Assembly: GCA_964534325.1 (NCBI GenBank) | Contig: CAZHOR010000001.1 | Coordinates: forward strand, 248,001 to 312,000 | Length of the DNA: 64,000 bases | Source: JdFR-22 sp964534325 | Lineage (GTDB): Archaea > Halobacteriota > Archaeoglobi > Archaeoglobales > Archaeoglobaceae | Direction of reading: 5' to 3' | Shown here: positions 41,847 through 50,352 of the stretch, piece after piece | Position numbering within the stretch: position 1 is the stretch's first letter | Layout: the number at the start of each line of letters is the position of its first letter | The notes under the pieces: generated by a model | The model's database searches: none | What the model was told of the DNA's origin: nothing | The model's input: only the letters and a program-made list of their open reading frames with translations | Made by a program: the position numbers and the translations under genes

Positions 41847-41993
41847 CTAGTGCCCTCCTGCAGCTCCTGCTCCTGACATTACCATTTCTCCCAGAGCGAA
41901 AAACACTACAATCGTCCCTATCAACAAGATGAGGATTGCAATGCTGATAATAATATGGAGTATTCCTCTTTCTCCAGATTCTGTATCACTCAT
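41847..41993 (-). CDS. Small single-span membrane protein (48 residues)
   Basis: A short open frame beginning MSDTESGERGILHII. It has one membrane helix of about 22 residues (IISIAILILLIGTIVVFFAL) and a Gly/Ala-rich tail GAGAAGGH. A GGGGGTGA sits about 25 bases before the ATG, farther than usual. It is flanked by the aspartate aminotransferase gene upstream and a hairpin terminator downstream. No family recognised. Confidence 0.5.
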   Translation of the reverse strand: MSDTESGERGILHIIISIAILILLIGTIVVFFALGEMVMSGAGAAGGH

Positions 41994-42222
41994 TTCTATC
42001 TGACTAGGTATACAATCACCCCCTCTAATTTATGGCAGTTCTCTTTTTGTATTATTAAACTTTTACGTTTTATGTTTATGTGGATTTATGTTTATGTTGT
42101 TCTCCTATGGATATTTTCTTAAGGTCGAACCTGGTATTTAGTTCTATGACAAAGTGGAGCTCCATTCCTATTATTATAGCTGGAGCTCTACTCATTTTTG
42201 TCCAATTAGTTTTTATTCTTTA

Positions 42223-43350
42223 CTATGATAAAAATCTTTTAAAACGCTCCAGAAACGTTTCCAGATTCTCTCTGGAAGTGGCGTAGCTCAACCTTATCCA
42301 GTGGGAAGAATTCTTACCAAACGCGCTCCCAGGAGTAGTGGCAACATATTCGTTTTGAAGGAACTCTTCGCTGAATTGAACAGAATCGCGGCCAACGTTG
42401 GCGAACATATAAAAGGCTCCTTTGGGCGGAGCATACTCAACTCCCAGATCATCCAGTCCTTCCATAAGCAAATCCCTGCGGGCCTTGAATTCCTGAACCA
42501 TATCCTTTACACACTGCTGGTCTCCCTCGAGAGCCGCAATTCCTCCGTACTGAGCAAAAGATGTGGCATGGCTCACGGAATGTGATTGGATCTTTGACAT
42601 CGCCTTGATAATCCATGGAGGTGCTACAGCATATCCTAATCGCCATCCCGTCATGGCATAGCTCTTGGAGAAACCGTTTATCACTATGGTCCTGTCTTCC
42701 ATATCATCAAAGCTGGCTATACTGATATGCTTCCCATCAAAGATTATCTTCTCATATATTTCGTCCGACATCACCAGCAAATGGTTGTCCACGGCAATGT
42801 CCCTCACTTTCTGGAGAAACTCCTTAGGATATACCACACCTAAGGGGTTACTGGGAGAGTTGAGGATTATCATCTTCGTTTTATCCGTTATGTACTCCTC
42901 TACAGGAGCATCCTGGAACTCGCTGGTGTGTGGGACCCATACAGGCATACCCTCTGCCATCAGGATGCATGGCTCATAGCTAACCCATGAAGGATCCAGA
43001 AGAATGACCTCATCGTCCTTGTTTATGGTGGCCAATATGGACTCGAAAATAGCGTATTTGGCTCCCGGAGTGGTTATTACATTCTCGGGTCCTGCTTCAA
43101 TATCTTTTTCCTTCAATTTCTCCCCAATGGCTTCCACCAGCTGGGGAATCCCTTTTCCGGGAGTATAGTGAGTGTGACCCTCTTGGAGAGCTTTAACCGC
43201 TGCATCCACAATGTGCTGAGGCGTGGGGAAGTCGGGCTCCCCTACACCCATATTCACTACGGGTTTACCTTCTCCGGCAAGTTTTTTGGCCTCTTCAGAG
43301 ATCTTGAGGGTCGCAGATGGTTGAACAGCTTCAACCCTTCTACTCATCAT
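42223..43350 (-). CDS. Class I aminotransferase (aspartate aminotransferase type)
   Basis: A 375-residue fold-type I PLP enzyme. The PLP lysine is in NGFSKSYAMTGWRLGY. PGAKYAIF, SPSNPLGVVYPKE and the carboxylate-binding Arg in WIRLSYATS are present. It fits the I-gamma aspartate/aromatic aminotransferases. Its start overlaps ribH by 11 bases, which links it to the riboflavin genes; whether this is functional or incidental is unclear. Confidence 0.9.
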   Translation of the reverse strand: MMSRRVEAVQPSATLKISEEAKKLAGEGKPVVNMGVGEPDFPTPQHIVDAAVKALQEGHTHYTPGKGIPQLVEAIGEKLKEKDIEAGPENVITTPGAKYAIFESILATINKDDEVILLDPSWVSYEPCILMAEGMPVWVPHTSEFQDAPVEEYITDKTKMIILNSPSNPLGVVYPKEFLQKVRDIAVDNHLLVMSDEIYEKIIFDGKHISIASFDDMEDRTIVINGFSKSYAMTGWRLGYAVAPPWIIKAMSKIQSHSVSHATSFAQYGGIAALEGDQQCVKDMVQEFKARRDLLMEGLDDLGVEYAPPKGAFYMFANVGRDSVQFSEEFLQNEYVATTPGSAFGKNSSHWIRLSYATSRENLETFLERFKRFLS

Positions 43351-43762
43351 ATTCTTTAGATCTCCTTACCATCTTTACCGCAGCTTCAACAGCCCTCTTG
43401 GCGTATTCGACTCTCTTGTGAGCAGCTACCCTCCCCATTCCGGGTCCAGATATACCCAGGGTCACGGGGATTCCGTAATCCAGGCCCAGGTCCATTATCT
43501 TTCTGGCCGAATGCTGGGCCACCAGCTCATCGTGCTCCGTCTCACCCTCGATCACGCAGCCGATGGTGGCGATAGCATCCACATTACCCTTGGCCAGCAT
43601 TTTCTTTATGCCAAAAGGCACGTCAAAAACACCCGGAACCTTAATGGTTTCCGTGATCTCTGCTCCCAGGATCTCGACATGCTCTCTGGCGGAAACTTCC
43701 ATCATATAAGTGATGTCCCTGTTGAATTCGGCAACCACCAAACCGATCTTTATTTTATCCAT
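43340..43762 (-). CDS. ribH: Lumazine synthase (6,7-dimethyl-8-ribityllumazine synthase)
   Basis: A 140-residue enzyme that joins the dihydroxybutanone phosphate unit and 5-amino-6-ribitylaminouracil, the penultimate step of riboflavin synthesis. VAEFNRDIT at the start, VPGVFDVPFGIKKML, the GCVIEGETEHDELV loop with its catalytic histidine, and GISGPGMGRVAAHKRVEYAKRA identify it. The ATG at 43762 after GCGGTG is preferred over one nine bases upstream. RibC and RibL are encoded nearby on the same strand. Confidence 0.95.
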   Translation of the reverse strand: MDKIKIGLVVAEFNRDITYMMEVSAREHVEILGAEITETIKVPGVFDVPFGIKKMLAKGNVDAIATIGCVIEGETEHDELVAQHSARKIMDLGLDYGIPVTLGISGPGMGRVAAHKRVEYAKRAVEAAVKMVRRSKEYDE

Positions 43763-43847
43763 GATAAACACCGCAGGTGGGGGAGATTAAAAGGTATATA
43801 TAATGTTACCTTTTGATTACAGGATTCAGTATGTAGTTAAAAAGGGT

Positions 43848-44330
43848 TTATATCTGGAGCCCCAATACGCTCCAGGCAACGGTAAGGGTTATTCCCACTC
43901 CCATCAGACATCCGCTCATTTTCCCCATCGAAGAGCTCAGAGGCGTTCTCGCTTCTTCAATCCCATGTGCTCTGAGGTGCTCTGCCACGCTCCCCTCAAA
44001 TATCCCCGCCAGCCCATCGGTAATGGCATCCCCAATGGCTCCACCCACAATCGCTCCCAATACCCCTGCAAAGCTGGCACCGATTAGGGCTGCAACTCCC
44101 AGTATTCCTGTGTCCACAGCCCCAAAAACGATATCCGCACCTGTTGACCGTATAGCTCTTCCCGACAATTTTATGGGGAGCCACGGGATCAATCCCACCA
44201 GAATAAGAAGAGGTCCGATCAACCTGTAGCTGTAAATAACGAACGATACGACACCAATCACTACTACAGAGATTACTGTCAGGCTGATCAGTGCAGAGCC
44301 AACTCCCTGTGTTCTGGATAATTTGTTCAT
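43848..44330 (-). CDS. Glycine-rich integral membrane protein, unknown
   Basis: A 160-residue protein with about four membrane helices. The central part (ALIGASFAGVLGAIVGGAIGDAITDG) is dense in small residues, like glycine-zipper membrane segments. A soluble loop (FEGSVAEHLRAHGIEEARTP) precedes the last helix. It sits between ribC and ribH on the same strand. Riboflavin transport is conceivable from context but has no sequence support. Confidence 0.65.
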   Translation of the reverse strand: MNKLSRTQGVGSALISLTVISVVVIGVVSFVIYSYRLIGPLLILVGLIPWLPIKLSGRAIRSTGADIVFGAVDTGILGVAALIGASFAGVLGAIVGGAIGDAITDGLAGIFEGSVAEHLRAHGIEEARTPLSSSMGKMSGCLMGVGITLTVAWSVLGLQI

Positions 44331-44387
44331 ACCATATAAACAATAAGTGATTATAAAGTGATTAAGGTCTGCACCACTGCAATATTA

Positions 44388-44849
44388 CTACTTCAAGATG
44401 GGTCCAACGTCTTCGTAGCCCTGCCTTTGACCTGTTCCGGCCTGTTTCTGCAGCTTTTTCTGGTTGGTGAGCAAATCGATGGCGTTCTGGACGTGCTCTC
44501 TCACCCTGTTCTCTATCACGTTATACAATTCCTTTTCGTCTTCGGCTTCGTCTTCGTGGACGAACACTTCTACGATGTGAGTGTTGGTCATTAACTGGGT
44601 GTTGATCAGCCCCAGTGAAGCTTCATGGGCACATTGCTTGTCGATGGGCTTGCTGCCGGGCATCCCCATGGCTATTACAATATCGCACTCATTCTCTTCT
44701 ATCAGCTTTTTGCACGCCACAGGAATGTCCTTGATGCCCGGAACTGTATATCTCTCATAGGGGTAAGAGGAGATATTCCTCAGCTCATCGATAGCAATAC
44801 TCCCCATATTCACTCTGGAGAATGTGGTATCCACAACACCTACCTTCAT
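44388..44849 (-). CDS. ribC: Archaeal riboflavin synthase
   Basis: A 153-residue archaeal-type riboflavin synthase, related to lumazine synthase rather than to the bacterial two-barrel RibE. MKVGVVDTTFSRVNMGSIAI, YTVPGIKDIPVACKKL, MGMPGSKPIDKQCAHEASLG and NTHIVEVFVHEDE are family blocks. It dismutates two lumazines to riboflavin. The Lys/Gln-rich tail after residue 128 is somewhat long. It neighbours ribH and ribL. Confidence 0.95.
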   Translation of the reverse strand: MKVGVVDTTFSRVNMGSIAIDELRNISSYPYERYTVPGIKDIPVACKKLIEENECDIVIAMGMPGSKPIDKQCAHEASLGLINTQLMTNTHIVEVFVHEDEAEDEKELYNVIENRVREHVQNAIDLLTNQKKLQKQAGTGQRQGYEDVGPILK

Positions 44850-44914
44850 AGCTCTTCAACACCCATTTTCATAACTCAAAACCTGATTCACAGCCCTATT
44901 TACAAGGTTCAGAC

Positions 44915-46045
44915 CTAAAGCTCTTCCAGAACTTCTGTTGCAGCATTCAGAGCCAGGTTGCTGTTCTTTCCGTGTCTTCTCAGCACGTCGGAGACCGCAC
45001 TCAATGTGGCCAGCACTTCTCTTTTCCCAATGTTCCCCATAGTCCCTATCCTGAATATTTTGCCTTTAAGCTCTGCCTGACCACCTGACAGTGTTATATT
45101 GTATTCCGATGATAGAGTGCCTCTGAGGTCCTTATCACTGATACCATCTGGCAGCCTCATGGCCGTTACCGTGTTGGAGTAATTGCTGTAATCATTCAGT
45201 TGAGGGAACAGGTCTAGACCTACCGCCATTGCCCATTCTCTGACAGCTCTGGCGAATGTCCTGTGCCTGTTTATCCTGTTATCCAGTCCTTCTTCGTTTA
45301 TCATCTTCAAAGATTCCTCCAGAGCAAAGTATAAAGGCTCTGCTGGAGTGAAGGGTGTCTGGTACTCTTCGCATTTCTTCCTGTAAGCTGCCAGATCGAG
45401 ATAGAAGGGGCATTTCTCATTGTAGTAGTCCCATGCCCTCTCATTCACCGCAACGGCAGCCAGACCCGGTGGGATCCCCAAACACTTCTGGGAGCCTACG
45501 ATGGCCACATCAACGCCCCACTCATCCATTTTCACCTCGTCACCGCCAACGCTTGTGATGGCATCCATAATGACCATAGCGTTGTGCTCTTTTGCCAGTT
45601 TGGCTATCTCCTTAGCGGGATTCAAGATACCTGCTGAGGTCTCGTTATGAACGAATGCTACTGCCTCACTCCCATTCTCCAGAGACTTTTCGATCTCCTC
45701 CAGCTCAATGGAGGTTCCCCAGTCAAATCTCAAGTGGTCCACATCAGTGTAGCGTTGGGCGATCAAGCCCAATCTTTCACCGAATTTTCCGTTGTCCACG
45801 CAGGTCATTTTATTGACCTTAGAGAAAGAAGAAATGGCGGCTTCCATGCCCGCTGTTCCGGAGCCCGAAATAGTAAAAACATCTCCTGTTGTCCCAAAAA
45901 GGGGTTTGAGGTTTTCAGTGCAGTATTCAATGACTTTAGAGAAATCTTTCCCCCTATGAGGGATCATCTGTCTGGTCATGGCCTTAATAATTCTCTCGTG
46001 CAGCTGCACCGGTCCGGGGATCATTAATAAACCTTCAAAATCCAT
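44915..46045 (-). CDS. Class V aminotransferase (alanine-glyoxylate/serine-pyruvate type)
   Basis: A 376-residue PLP enzyme. LMIPGPVQLHERIIKAM at the start, the GSGTAGMEAAISS PLP-phosphate loop, MDAITSVGG and the lysine in VGSQKCLGIPPGLA are diagnostic of the AGXT/phosphoserine-type class V group. Possible reactions are alanine-glyoxylate or serine-pyruvate transamination. It lies between ribL and ribC, an arrangement I cannot link to flavin synthesis by chemistry. Confidence 0.88.
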   Translation of the reverse strand: MDFEGLLMIPGPVQLHERIIKAMTRQMIPHRGKDFSKVIEYCTENLKPLFGTTGDVFTISGSGTAGMEAAISSFSKVNKMTCVDNGKFGERLGLIAQRYTDVDHLRFDWGTSIELEEIEKSLENGSEAVAFVHNETSAGILNPAKEIAKLAKEHNAMVIMDAITSVGGDEVKMDEWGVDVAIVGSQKCLGIPPGLAAVAVNERAWDYYNEKCPFYLDLAAYRKKCEEYQTPFTPAEPLYFALEESLKMINEEGLDNRINRHRTFARAVREWAMAVGLDLFPQLNDYSNYSNTVTAMRLPDGISDKDLRGTLSSEYNITLSGGQAELKGKIFRIGTMGNIGKREVLATLSAVSDVLRRHGKNSNLALNAATEVLEEL

Positions 46046-46080
46046 ATTATCACTCCTGATTTTATACTCAAAAAGAGGAT

Positions 46081-46551
46081 TTATGGGCGATTTTTAACCT
46101 TTTCCAACTTTTTCTTTTCATATTCTTCCACTCTCTTCTGCGCCAGATCAGCAACTCTTTTGATTATTCTGGTGGAGCTGCAGTACTCGCATTCTTCCTC
46201 AGCTTCAATTCGGACCACTTTAGTATTCAGACCTCTTTTTCTAAGTCCCTCTACCAGCTTCTGCTCGTCAAAGTGCTGGTCATGCCCAAGAGCGATGATG
46301 TCCGGCTGAACCTCCACAATAGGCCTGAACATGTCTTCCAGGTCGCCAAGAACGGCTTTATCCACATATTTTATAGATTCGACCACCTTCCTCCTCTGCT
46401 CCTCTGGGATGATGGGTTTGGGCTTATGCCTAACGTTCTGCTCTCTGGCCACGATGACAATTAGCTCATCCCCAATCTTCTTTGCCTCCTTTAAGAACCT
46501 CACATGTCCAGGATGAATGATATCGAAAGTGCCTGTTGCCACAATCCTCAT
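46081..46551 (-). CDS. ribL: Archaeal FAD synthase
   Basis: A 156-residue nucleotidyltransferase that makes FAD from FMN. It has the cytidylyltransferase HxGH motif (TFDIIHPGHVRFL), IIPEEQRRKVVESIKYVD, and YCSSTRI near the C-terminus. The two cysteines in EECEYCSS match the conserved C-terminal cysteines of archaeal RibL. It heads the rib cluster. The intergenic stretch 46552-46707 is repetitive (CTAACTTA-like) but holds no feature. Confidence 0.93.
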   Translation of the reverse strand: MRIVATGTFDIIHPGHVRFLKEAKKIGDELIVIVAREQNVRHKPKPIIPEEQRRKVVESIKYVDKAVLGDLEDMFRPIVEVQPDIIALGHDQHFDEQKLVEGLRKRGLNTKVVRIEAEEECEYCSSTRIIKRVADLAQKRVEEYEKKKLEKVKNRP

Positions 46552-46707
46552 TTTAAACCCTCATTAACTTCAGTTCACACAATCAAAGTTCTCATTACCT
46601 ACATTAAGGCCCTTTTAAAAAGACTTGCTATACCTAACTTACCCTAACAAAACTAACTTACTACTTATCTAACTAAAACTACTTACCACTTTACCGCTTA
46701 TTACTTA

Positions 46708-47115
46708 TTATTCCCACCAACCTTCCCACAAATCCCGGTCATCATCGTCTCCAGTATCGACTACTTCAACATTGACTTCATTACCGCTTCTATCATAGCA
46801 TTTCCAGTTCTTGTGGTTGAAGGGATAACCCACAATGATATGGTACTTTCCCTGTCGAGAGAACATCCTCAGATCCGCTGAAGAAGGCCTTATGTTGGAA
46901 GAAGGATGACTGTGAGCCGTTCCCAAGATCTTCATACCCAGAGGAAGCATGTCCATGAAAATTGTAGCGCTGGTCTCCCCGGACTGGGTCCCGGGAAGAA
47001 AGATTATCTCCTCTGCAAGGTCCTTCTTACCCGCCAGCAGTCCAAGGAGTTCGTTAGGATAACTGTCTTCGGCAGCAGCAAGAATAAAGTCGAGAAGACT
47101 TTTGGCAATACGCAT
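46708..47115 (-). CDS. JAMM/MPN+ metalloprotease
   Basis: A 135-residue single-domain protein. The JAMM motif is complete: E22, then H68-x-H70, seven residues, S78, two residues and D81 (AHSHPSSNIRPSSAD). Archaeal members remove ubiquitin-like SAMP modifiers or process similar substrates; the MoaD-like protein at 11282-11536 ends in GG and could be a substrate, though they are far apart. A C-terminal acidic/Trp-rich tail (DTGDDDDRDLWEGWWE) is unusual. Confidence 0.9.
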   Translation of the reverse strand: MRIAKSLLDFILAAAEDSYPNELLGLLAGKKDLAEEIIFLPGTQSGETSATIFMDMLPLGMKILGTAHSHPSSNIRPSSADLRMFSRQGKYHIIVGYPFNHKNWKCYDRSGNEVNVEVVDTGDDDDRDLWEGWWE

Positions 47116-47173
47116 AACTGACTATTATTTAAAGAGAATAAGAATGTTTTTAGTAATACTTAGAGTAGCTGAG

Positions 47174-47518
47174 TTACACTTTAATCTTCTTACCTATAAA
47201 CCTCTCGTACCAATTCAGTTCCCTGTAGTTGATCAAGTGGATCTCAAAAGGAGCAAATACATCTATTGCCTTAATTATCTCCCCCACAACTTTAGCCCTT
47301 TCGCTCTGCCGGTGGGGCGTGTTTTCCGATACGATCAGGATATCGATATCGCTTGCCGGGGTGTATCTTCCTTCGACTACAGAGCCGAAAACGTAAACTT
47401 CTGCATTACCAAGCAAATCTTCCGCCAATTCCTTGATTAATTTGGCATACTCCATGTAATTCTCAAAATACTTTCTTTCTTCCTCAGCAGTTTGGGCAAT
47501 GATATCAAAAAAGCTCAT
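47174..47518 (-). CDS. MNT-type nucleotidyltransferase domain protein
   Basis: A 114-residue pol-beta-fold protein with the GSxxxG...DxD motif in YVFGSVVEGRYTPASDIDILIVSE. Such minimal nucleotidyltransferases often form toxin-antitoxin pairs with HEPN proteins, adding AMP to them. No HEPN gene is adjacent here; upstream is only a 20-codon frame. Whether it is an orphan antitoxin is open. Confidence 0.85.
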   Translation of the reverse strand: MSFFDIIAQTAEEERKYFENYMEYAKLIKELAEDLLGNAEVYVFGSVVEGRYTPASDIDILIVSENTPHRQSERAKVVGEIIKAIDVFAPFEIHLINYRELNWYERFIGKKIKV

Positions 47519-47577
47519 AAATTATCCACAAATTCCCTTATTTTCTTGCTCAATTTCAGCATGTTCTCTACTCCCAT
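47515..47577 (-). CDS. Twenty-codon upstream frame coupled to the MNT gene
   Basis: An open frame starting MGVENMLKLSKKIREFV whose TGA overlaps the ATG of the nucleotidyltransferase gene (ATGA). A TATA-like ATATAAATAATAAT lies just upstream. It may be a leader peptide controlling translation, the remnant of a lost gene end, or chance. Confidence 0.3.
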   Translation of the reverse strand: MGVENMLKLSKKIREFVDNL

Positions 47578-47748
47578 ATAAATAATAATTTTTCCTTTCC
47601 TTTCCTTTCCTTCCACTTTCCACTTTTGACTTTTGAACAAATTAAGAGGGAAGATTTTGGACTAGTCACATAGTCACCAGTCACCGGTTACACACATAAT
47701 TGACAAAACATTATAAACGCCTTGCTTATGCCACAAAAAGGTGATAGT

Positions 47749-48714
47749 ATGGAGGTTAAGGAGATCAAGCTGGAAGATTTAGATCCAAAGGATTTTGTTG
47801 AAGAGAAGGTGAGGGAGATATCATCCACAGTCGGAGATGGGCTAGCTATAAACGCTTTATCTGGTGGTGTTGATTCTTCTACTGTGACCATGCTGGGGCA
47901 TAGAGCCCTTGGAGACAGGTTGAAGACCTATTTCATTGACAACGGGATAATGAGAGAGAAAGAGCCTGAGAGGACAGTGGAGCTTTTCAAGAGCCTGGGA
48001 GTGGATGTGGAGTTAATCGATGCCAGAGATGAGTTCTTTAAAGCTCTGGAAGGGGTTACTGATCCGGAAGAGAAGAGAGAGGCTATAACTAACACATTCT
48101 ATAAAGATGTTTTCGGGAGGCTGGTGAAAGAGAGCGGTGCCACCCACCTTCTGCAGGGCACCATCTACACCGACATAGAAGAGACTGTAGCAGGTATAAA
48201 GAGGCAGCACAATATTCTGGAGCAATTGGGTATCGACACCCAGGAGCAATACGGCTATAAGATCATCGAGCCCCTCATCCAGCTGAGGAAGTCCGCGGTC
48301 AGAGAGGTTGCCAGATACCTTGGTTTGCCTGAAGAGATATACAACAGACCACCATTCCCCGGTCCCGCTCTGGCGGCCAGAGTGATAGGTGCAATTACTC
48401 CTGAAAAAGTGGAGACAGTAAGAAAAGCCACCACTGTTTTAGAGCAAGAGCTTAAGGGCGTGGATGCTTTCCAGTATTTCGCCATACTCCACGAGGATAA
48501 AGTGACGGGGATAAGAGATGGCGGAAGGGATTTTGGAAGCCAGATCGAGATCAGGTGCTGGAACAGTGAGAATGCTGTGACCGGTGAGCCCACCAGACTC
48601 TCCTACGATGTTCTGGAGAAGCTGGCAGACAGGATAACCAAAGAAGTACCCGGAGTGGTGAGCGTTACCTACAACATAACTAAGAAGCCTCCTTCCACCA
48701 TAGAGGCAGTCTAA
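47749..48714 (+). CDS. guaAb: GMP synthase subunit B (ATP-pyrophosphatase)
   Basis: A 321-residue subunit that adenylates XMP and aminates it with ammonia from a separate glutaminase subunit. The PP-loop is LSGGVDSST. GTIYTDIEETVAG, RPPFPGPALAARVIGA and the C-terminal dimerisation motif end VTYNITKKPPSTIEAV are family marks. Archaeal GMP synthetases are split; the glutaminase gene is not in this window. The ATG at 47749 follows GGTGATAGT. A TTATAAAC box lies 33 bases upstream. Confidence 0.95.
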   Translation: MEVKEIKLEDLDPKDFVEEKVREISSTVGDGLAINALSGGVDSSTVTMLGHRALGDRLKTYFIDNGIMREKEPERTVELFKSLGVDVELIDARDEFFKALEGVTDPEEKREAITNTFYKDVFGRLVKESGATHLLQGTIYTDIEETVAGIKRQHNILEQLGIDTQEQYGYKIIEPLIQLRKSAVREVARYLGLPEEIYNRPPFPGPALAARVIGAITPEKVETVRKATTVLEQELKGVDAFQYFAILHEDKVTGIRDGGRDFGSQIEIRCWNSENAVTGEPTRLSYDVLEKLADRITKEVPGVVSVTYNITKKPPSTIEAV

Positions 48715-48803
48715 AGTCTAAACCATTTCTTTCATTTTTCTTCCTCTTATTTAAAATTAATTTCCGAAAATATTATATTCTCCTATCCTAAATATTGTGG
48801 AAT

Positions 48804-49202
48804 ATGAAGGTAGGTGAAGCACATAAGACGGCAACCTCTATTGTCATTAGGTCATCGAGCTCCTCAAGGATATCTCAATCAAAAAACCCTTTCCTCGAAC
48901 TCCTCAGGAGGCTCTTCAGGAAAGAAGACGTGGTCATGAAGGCCATAAAGTTCCTGAACATCATTGAAGAGAGACAGAAAAGCGGGAAGCCCCTACGAGT
49001 AGATGAATGGGAAGACGTTATGGGGGAGCTGAACATGGTACGCTCCTCCTTCTATTCCATGAGGAACAAACTACTAGGGGCGGGGATGATCACCACCAAG
49101 AATGGTGAATACACTCTTTCAGGGGTCTTCAGCAGAGACCTAATGGACATGGCCAGATGGTGGTGGACCGCCATGCTGGGCTACGACCCAGATTCCCTTT
49201 AA
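48804..49202 (+). CDS. Small winged-helix-like protein, unknown
   Basis: A 132-residue protein. Residues 1-35 are basic and Ser-rich. Residues about 45-110 look like a winged helix (MKAIKFLNIIEERQKSGK, then MGELNMVRSSFYSMRNKLLG and a wing with MITTKNGEYTLSG). It ends DMARWWWTAMLGYDP. It may bind DNA. No family name can be given. A TTATATTC element lies about 35 bases before the ATG. Confidence 0.6.
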   Translation: MKVGEAHKTATSIVIRSSSSSRISQSKNPFLELLRRLFRKEDVVMKAIKFLNIIEERQKSGKPLRVDEWEDVMGELNMVRSSFYSMRNKLLGAGMITTKNGEYTLSGVFSRDLMDMARWWWTAMLGYDPDSL

Positions 49203-49282
49203 TATTAAATCGAGGGCATTTATCTGTTTTTAAATCTCTGACCATAACCTTAATTTTGGGATTGGTTCCAACCAAAATTGGT

Positions 49283-50347
49283 ATGAGATCTGGTGAAGAA
49301 AATCCGGCGAGGAAGTCGGTGGAGCCGGGTGAGTTAAAGGATATTCTGGCAGAATCTCCCTTCCTCATTCCTCTGGAAGAAGTTCGAGGTGGGGTCTATC
49401 CGCTCGCTTATGCGGTTAAAGGCTTTAGATTCCCTCACTCCGATGACAAGGAATTGCTGGCTTTTAGTTCGGATGGTGATATCGCCATTGTTGACTGCGG
49501 TCTGTCTTCGGGTATCGAAAGCAAGCGCAGTGCTATTGGTAAATTGCTGGAACACTCTGCATATCTATGGGGGATGAGTTATGAGGAGCTGAACAATGAA
49601 GTGTTCAATCTGGAGAACCTTAATCTTTCTGAATTAGTTAAGGAAGCAGTTGGTGGAGAATGTTATGAAGAGAACATCCGGAGAGGTGTGGAGCAATCCC
49701 TGCAAGTGGGCTCCTTTATCCTGGTGTTGGCCGTTGACAAAATAGATGAAGAGCTCAAGAGCACCATCAGGTACTTAAACGAGTGCATAAGATCCCGTGG
49801 ACAAGAGTGTGTTGAGCCGACTTTTTCGCTCCACGCCATGGAAGTTGACGTTCACCCTCAGGGCGAACTTGTTCCTCAGCTCTACGGCACCTCCAAAAGA
49901 CCATCCGGAGGAGCTGAATGGAGAAAACAGTCCGAAAAAATATTCTTCAAGCAACTTGAGGATGAGGTCAGACCCATTATCGCCAACGTGATCAAGGCGC
50001 TCTATGAGGGTTTGAAAGAGAAAGCTGACAGGATATGGTTCAAGGCCGAAGGAGAGAAAGATCATTTCACCTTCAATTACCTCAAAAAAGGCAGGATAGT
50101 TTCAGTGTTCACCATCACCAGTGACGGTTTTCTCACTCTCAACTACAACAAGTTATCTCAACAGGCCGGAGAAGAGACGGTTCAGGAGTTCCATAAAATG
50201 CTTAAGGATATACCATCCTTCAAACAGCTCCCCGACGAGATAAATGGGTGGCCCACCATAAAAGTTTCAAGCGCCTTCAAGACATCCAGTGACGTAGAGC
50301 AGTTCAAGAAGGCTGTAAGCTGGCTAGAAGACAAGATATACCATTAA
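49283..50347 (+). CDS. PD-(D/E)XK nuclease-like protein with degenerate active site
   Basis: A 354-residue protein. Residues about 55-105 resemble the restriction-endonuclease-like core: SSDGDIAIVDCGLSSGIESK, then SAIGKLLEHSAYLWGMSYEE, which matches the DG-x-IxEvKl...rE..GQ.LdYAa..WGM pattern of DUF91-like nucleases. The expected E-x-K is D71-C-G73, so the catalytic lysine is missing. The C-terminal half (HFTFNYLKKGRIVSVF, GFLTLNYNKLS) is a separate domain. The ATG at 49283 is preferred over an upstream in-frame start because TTTTTAAATC at about 49228-49237 looks like its TATA box. Probably a non-catalytic nucleic-acid-binding protein. Confidence 0.5.
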   Translation: MRSGEENPARKSVEPGELKDILAESPFLIPLEEVRGGVYPLAYAVKGFRFPHSDDKELLAFSSDGDIAIVDCGLSSGIESKRSAIGKLLEHSAYLWGMSYEELNNEVFNLENLNLSELVKEAVGGECYEENIRRGVEQSLQVGSFILVLAVDKIDEELKSTIRYLNECIRSRGQECVEPTFSLHAMEVDVHPQGELVPQLYGTSKRPSGGAEWRKQSEKIFFKQLEDEVRPIIANVIKALYEGLKEKADRIWFKAEGEKDHFTFNYLKKGRIVSVFTITSDGFLTLNYNKLSQQAGEETVQEFHKMLKDIPSFKQLPDEINGWPTIKVSSAFKTSSDVEQFKKAVSWLEDKIYH

Positions 50348-50352
50348 ATATT

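Noticed and set aside
42146..42286. Plus-strand frame with a hydrophobic stretch (SIPIIIAGALLIFVQLVF)
   Set aside because: It overlaps the opposite-strand end of the class I aminotransferase gene by 64 bases and lacks a ribosome binding site. Hydrophobic frames arise easily in AT-rich spacers.
46620..46705. ACTTA/CTAAC-rich stretch downstream of the JAMM protease gene
   Set aside because: Irregular spacing and no array of unique spacers, so not CRISPR; read as low-complexity intergenic DNA.
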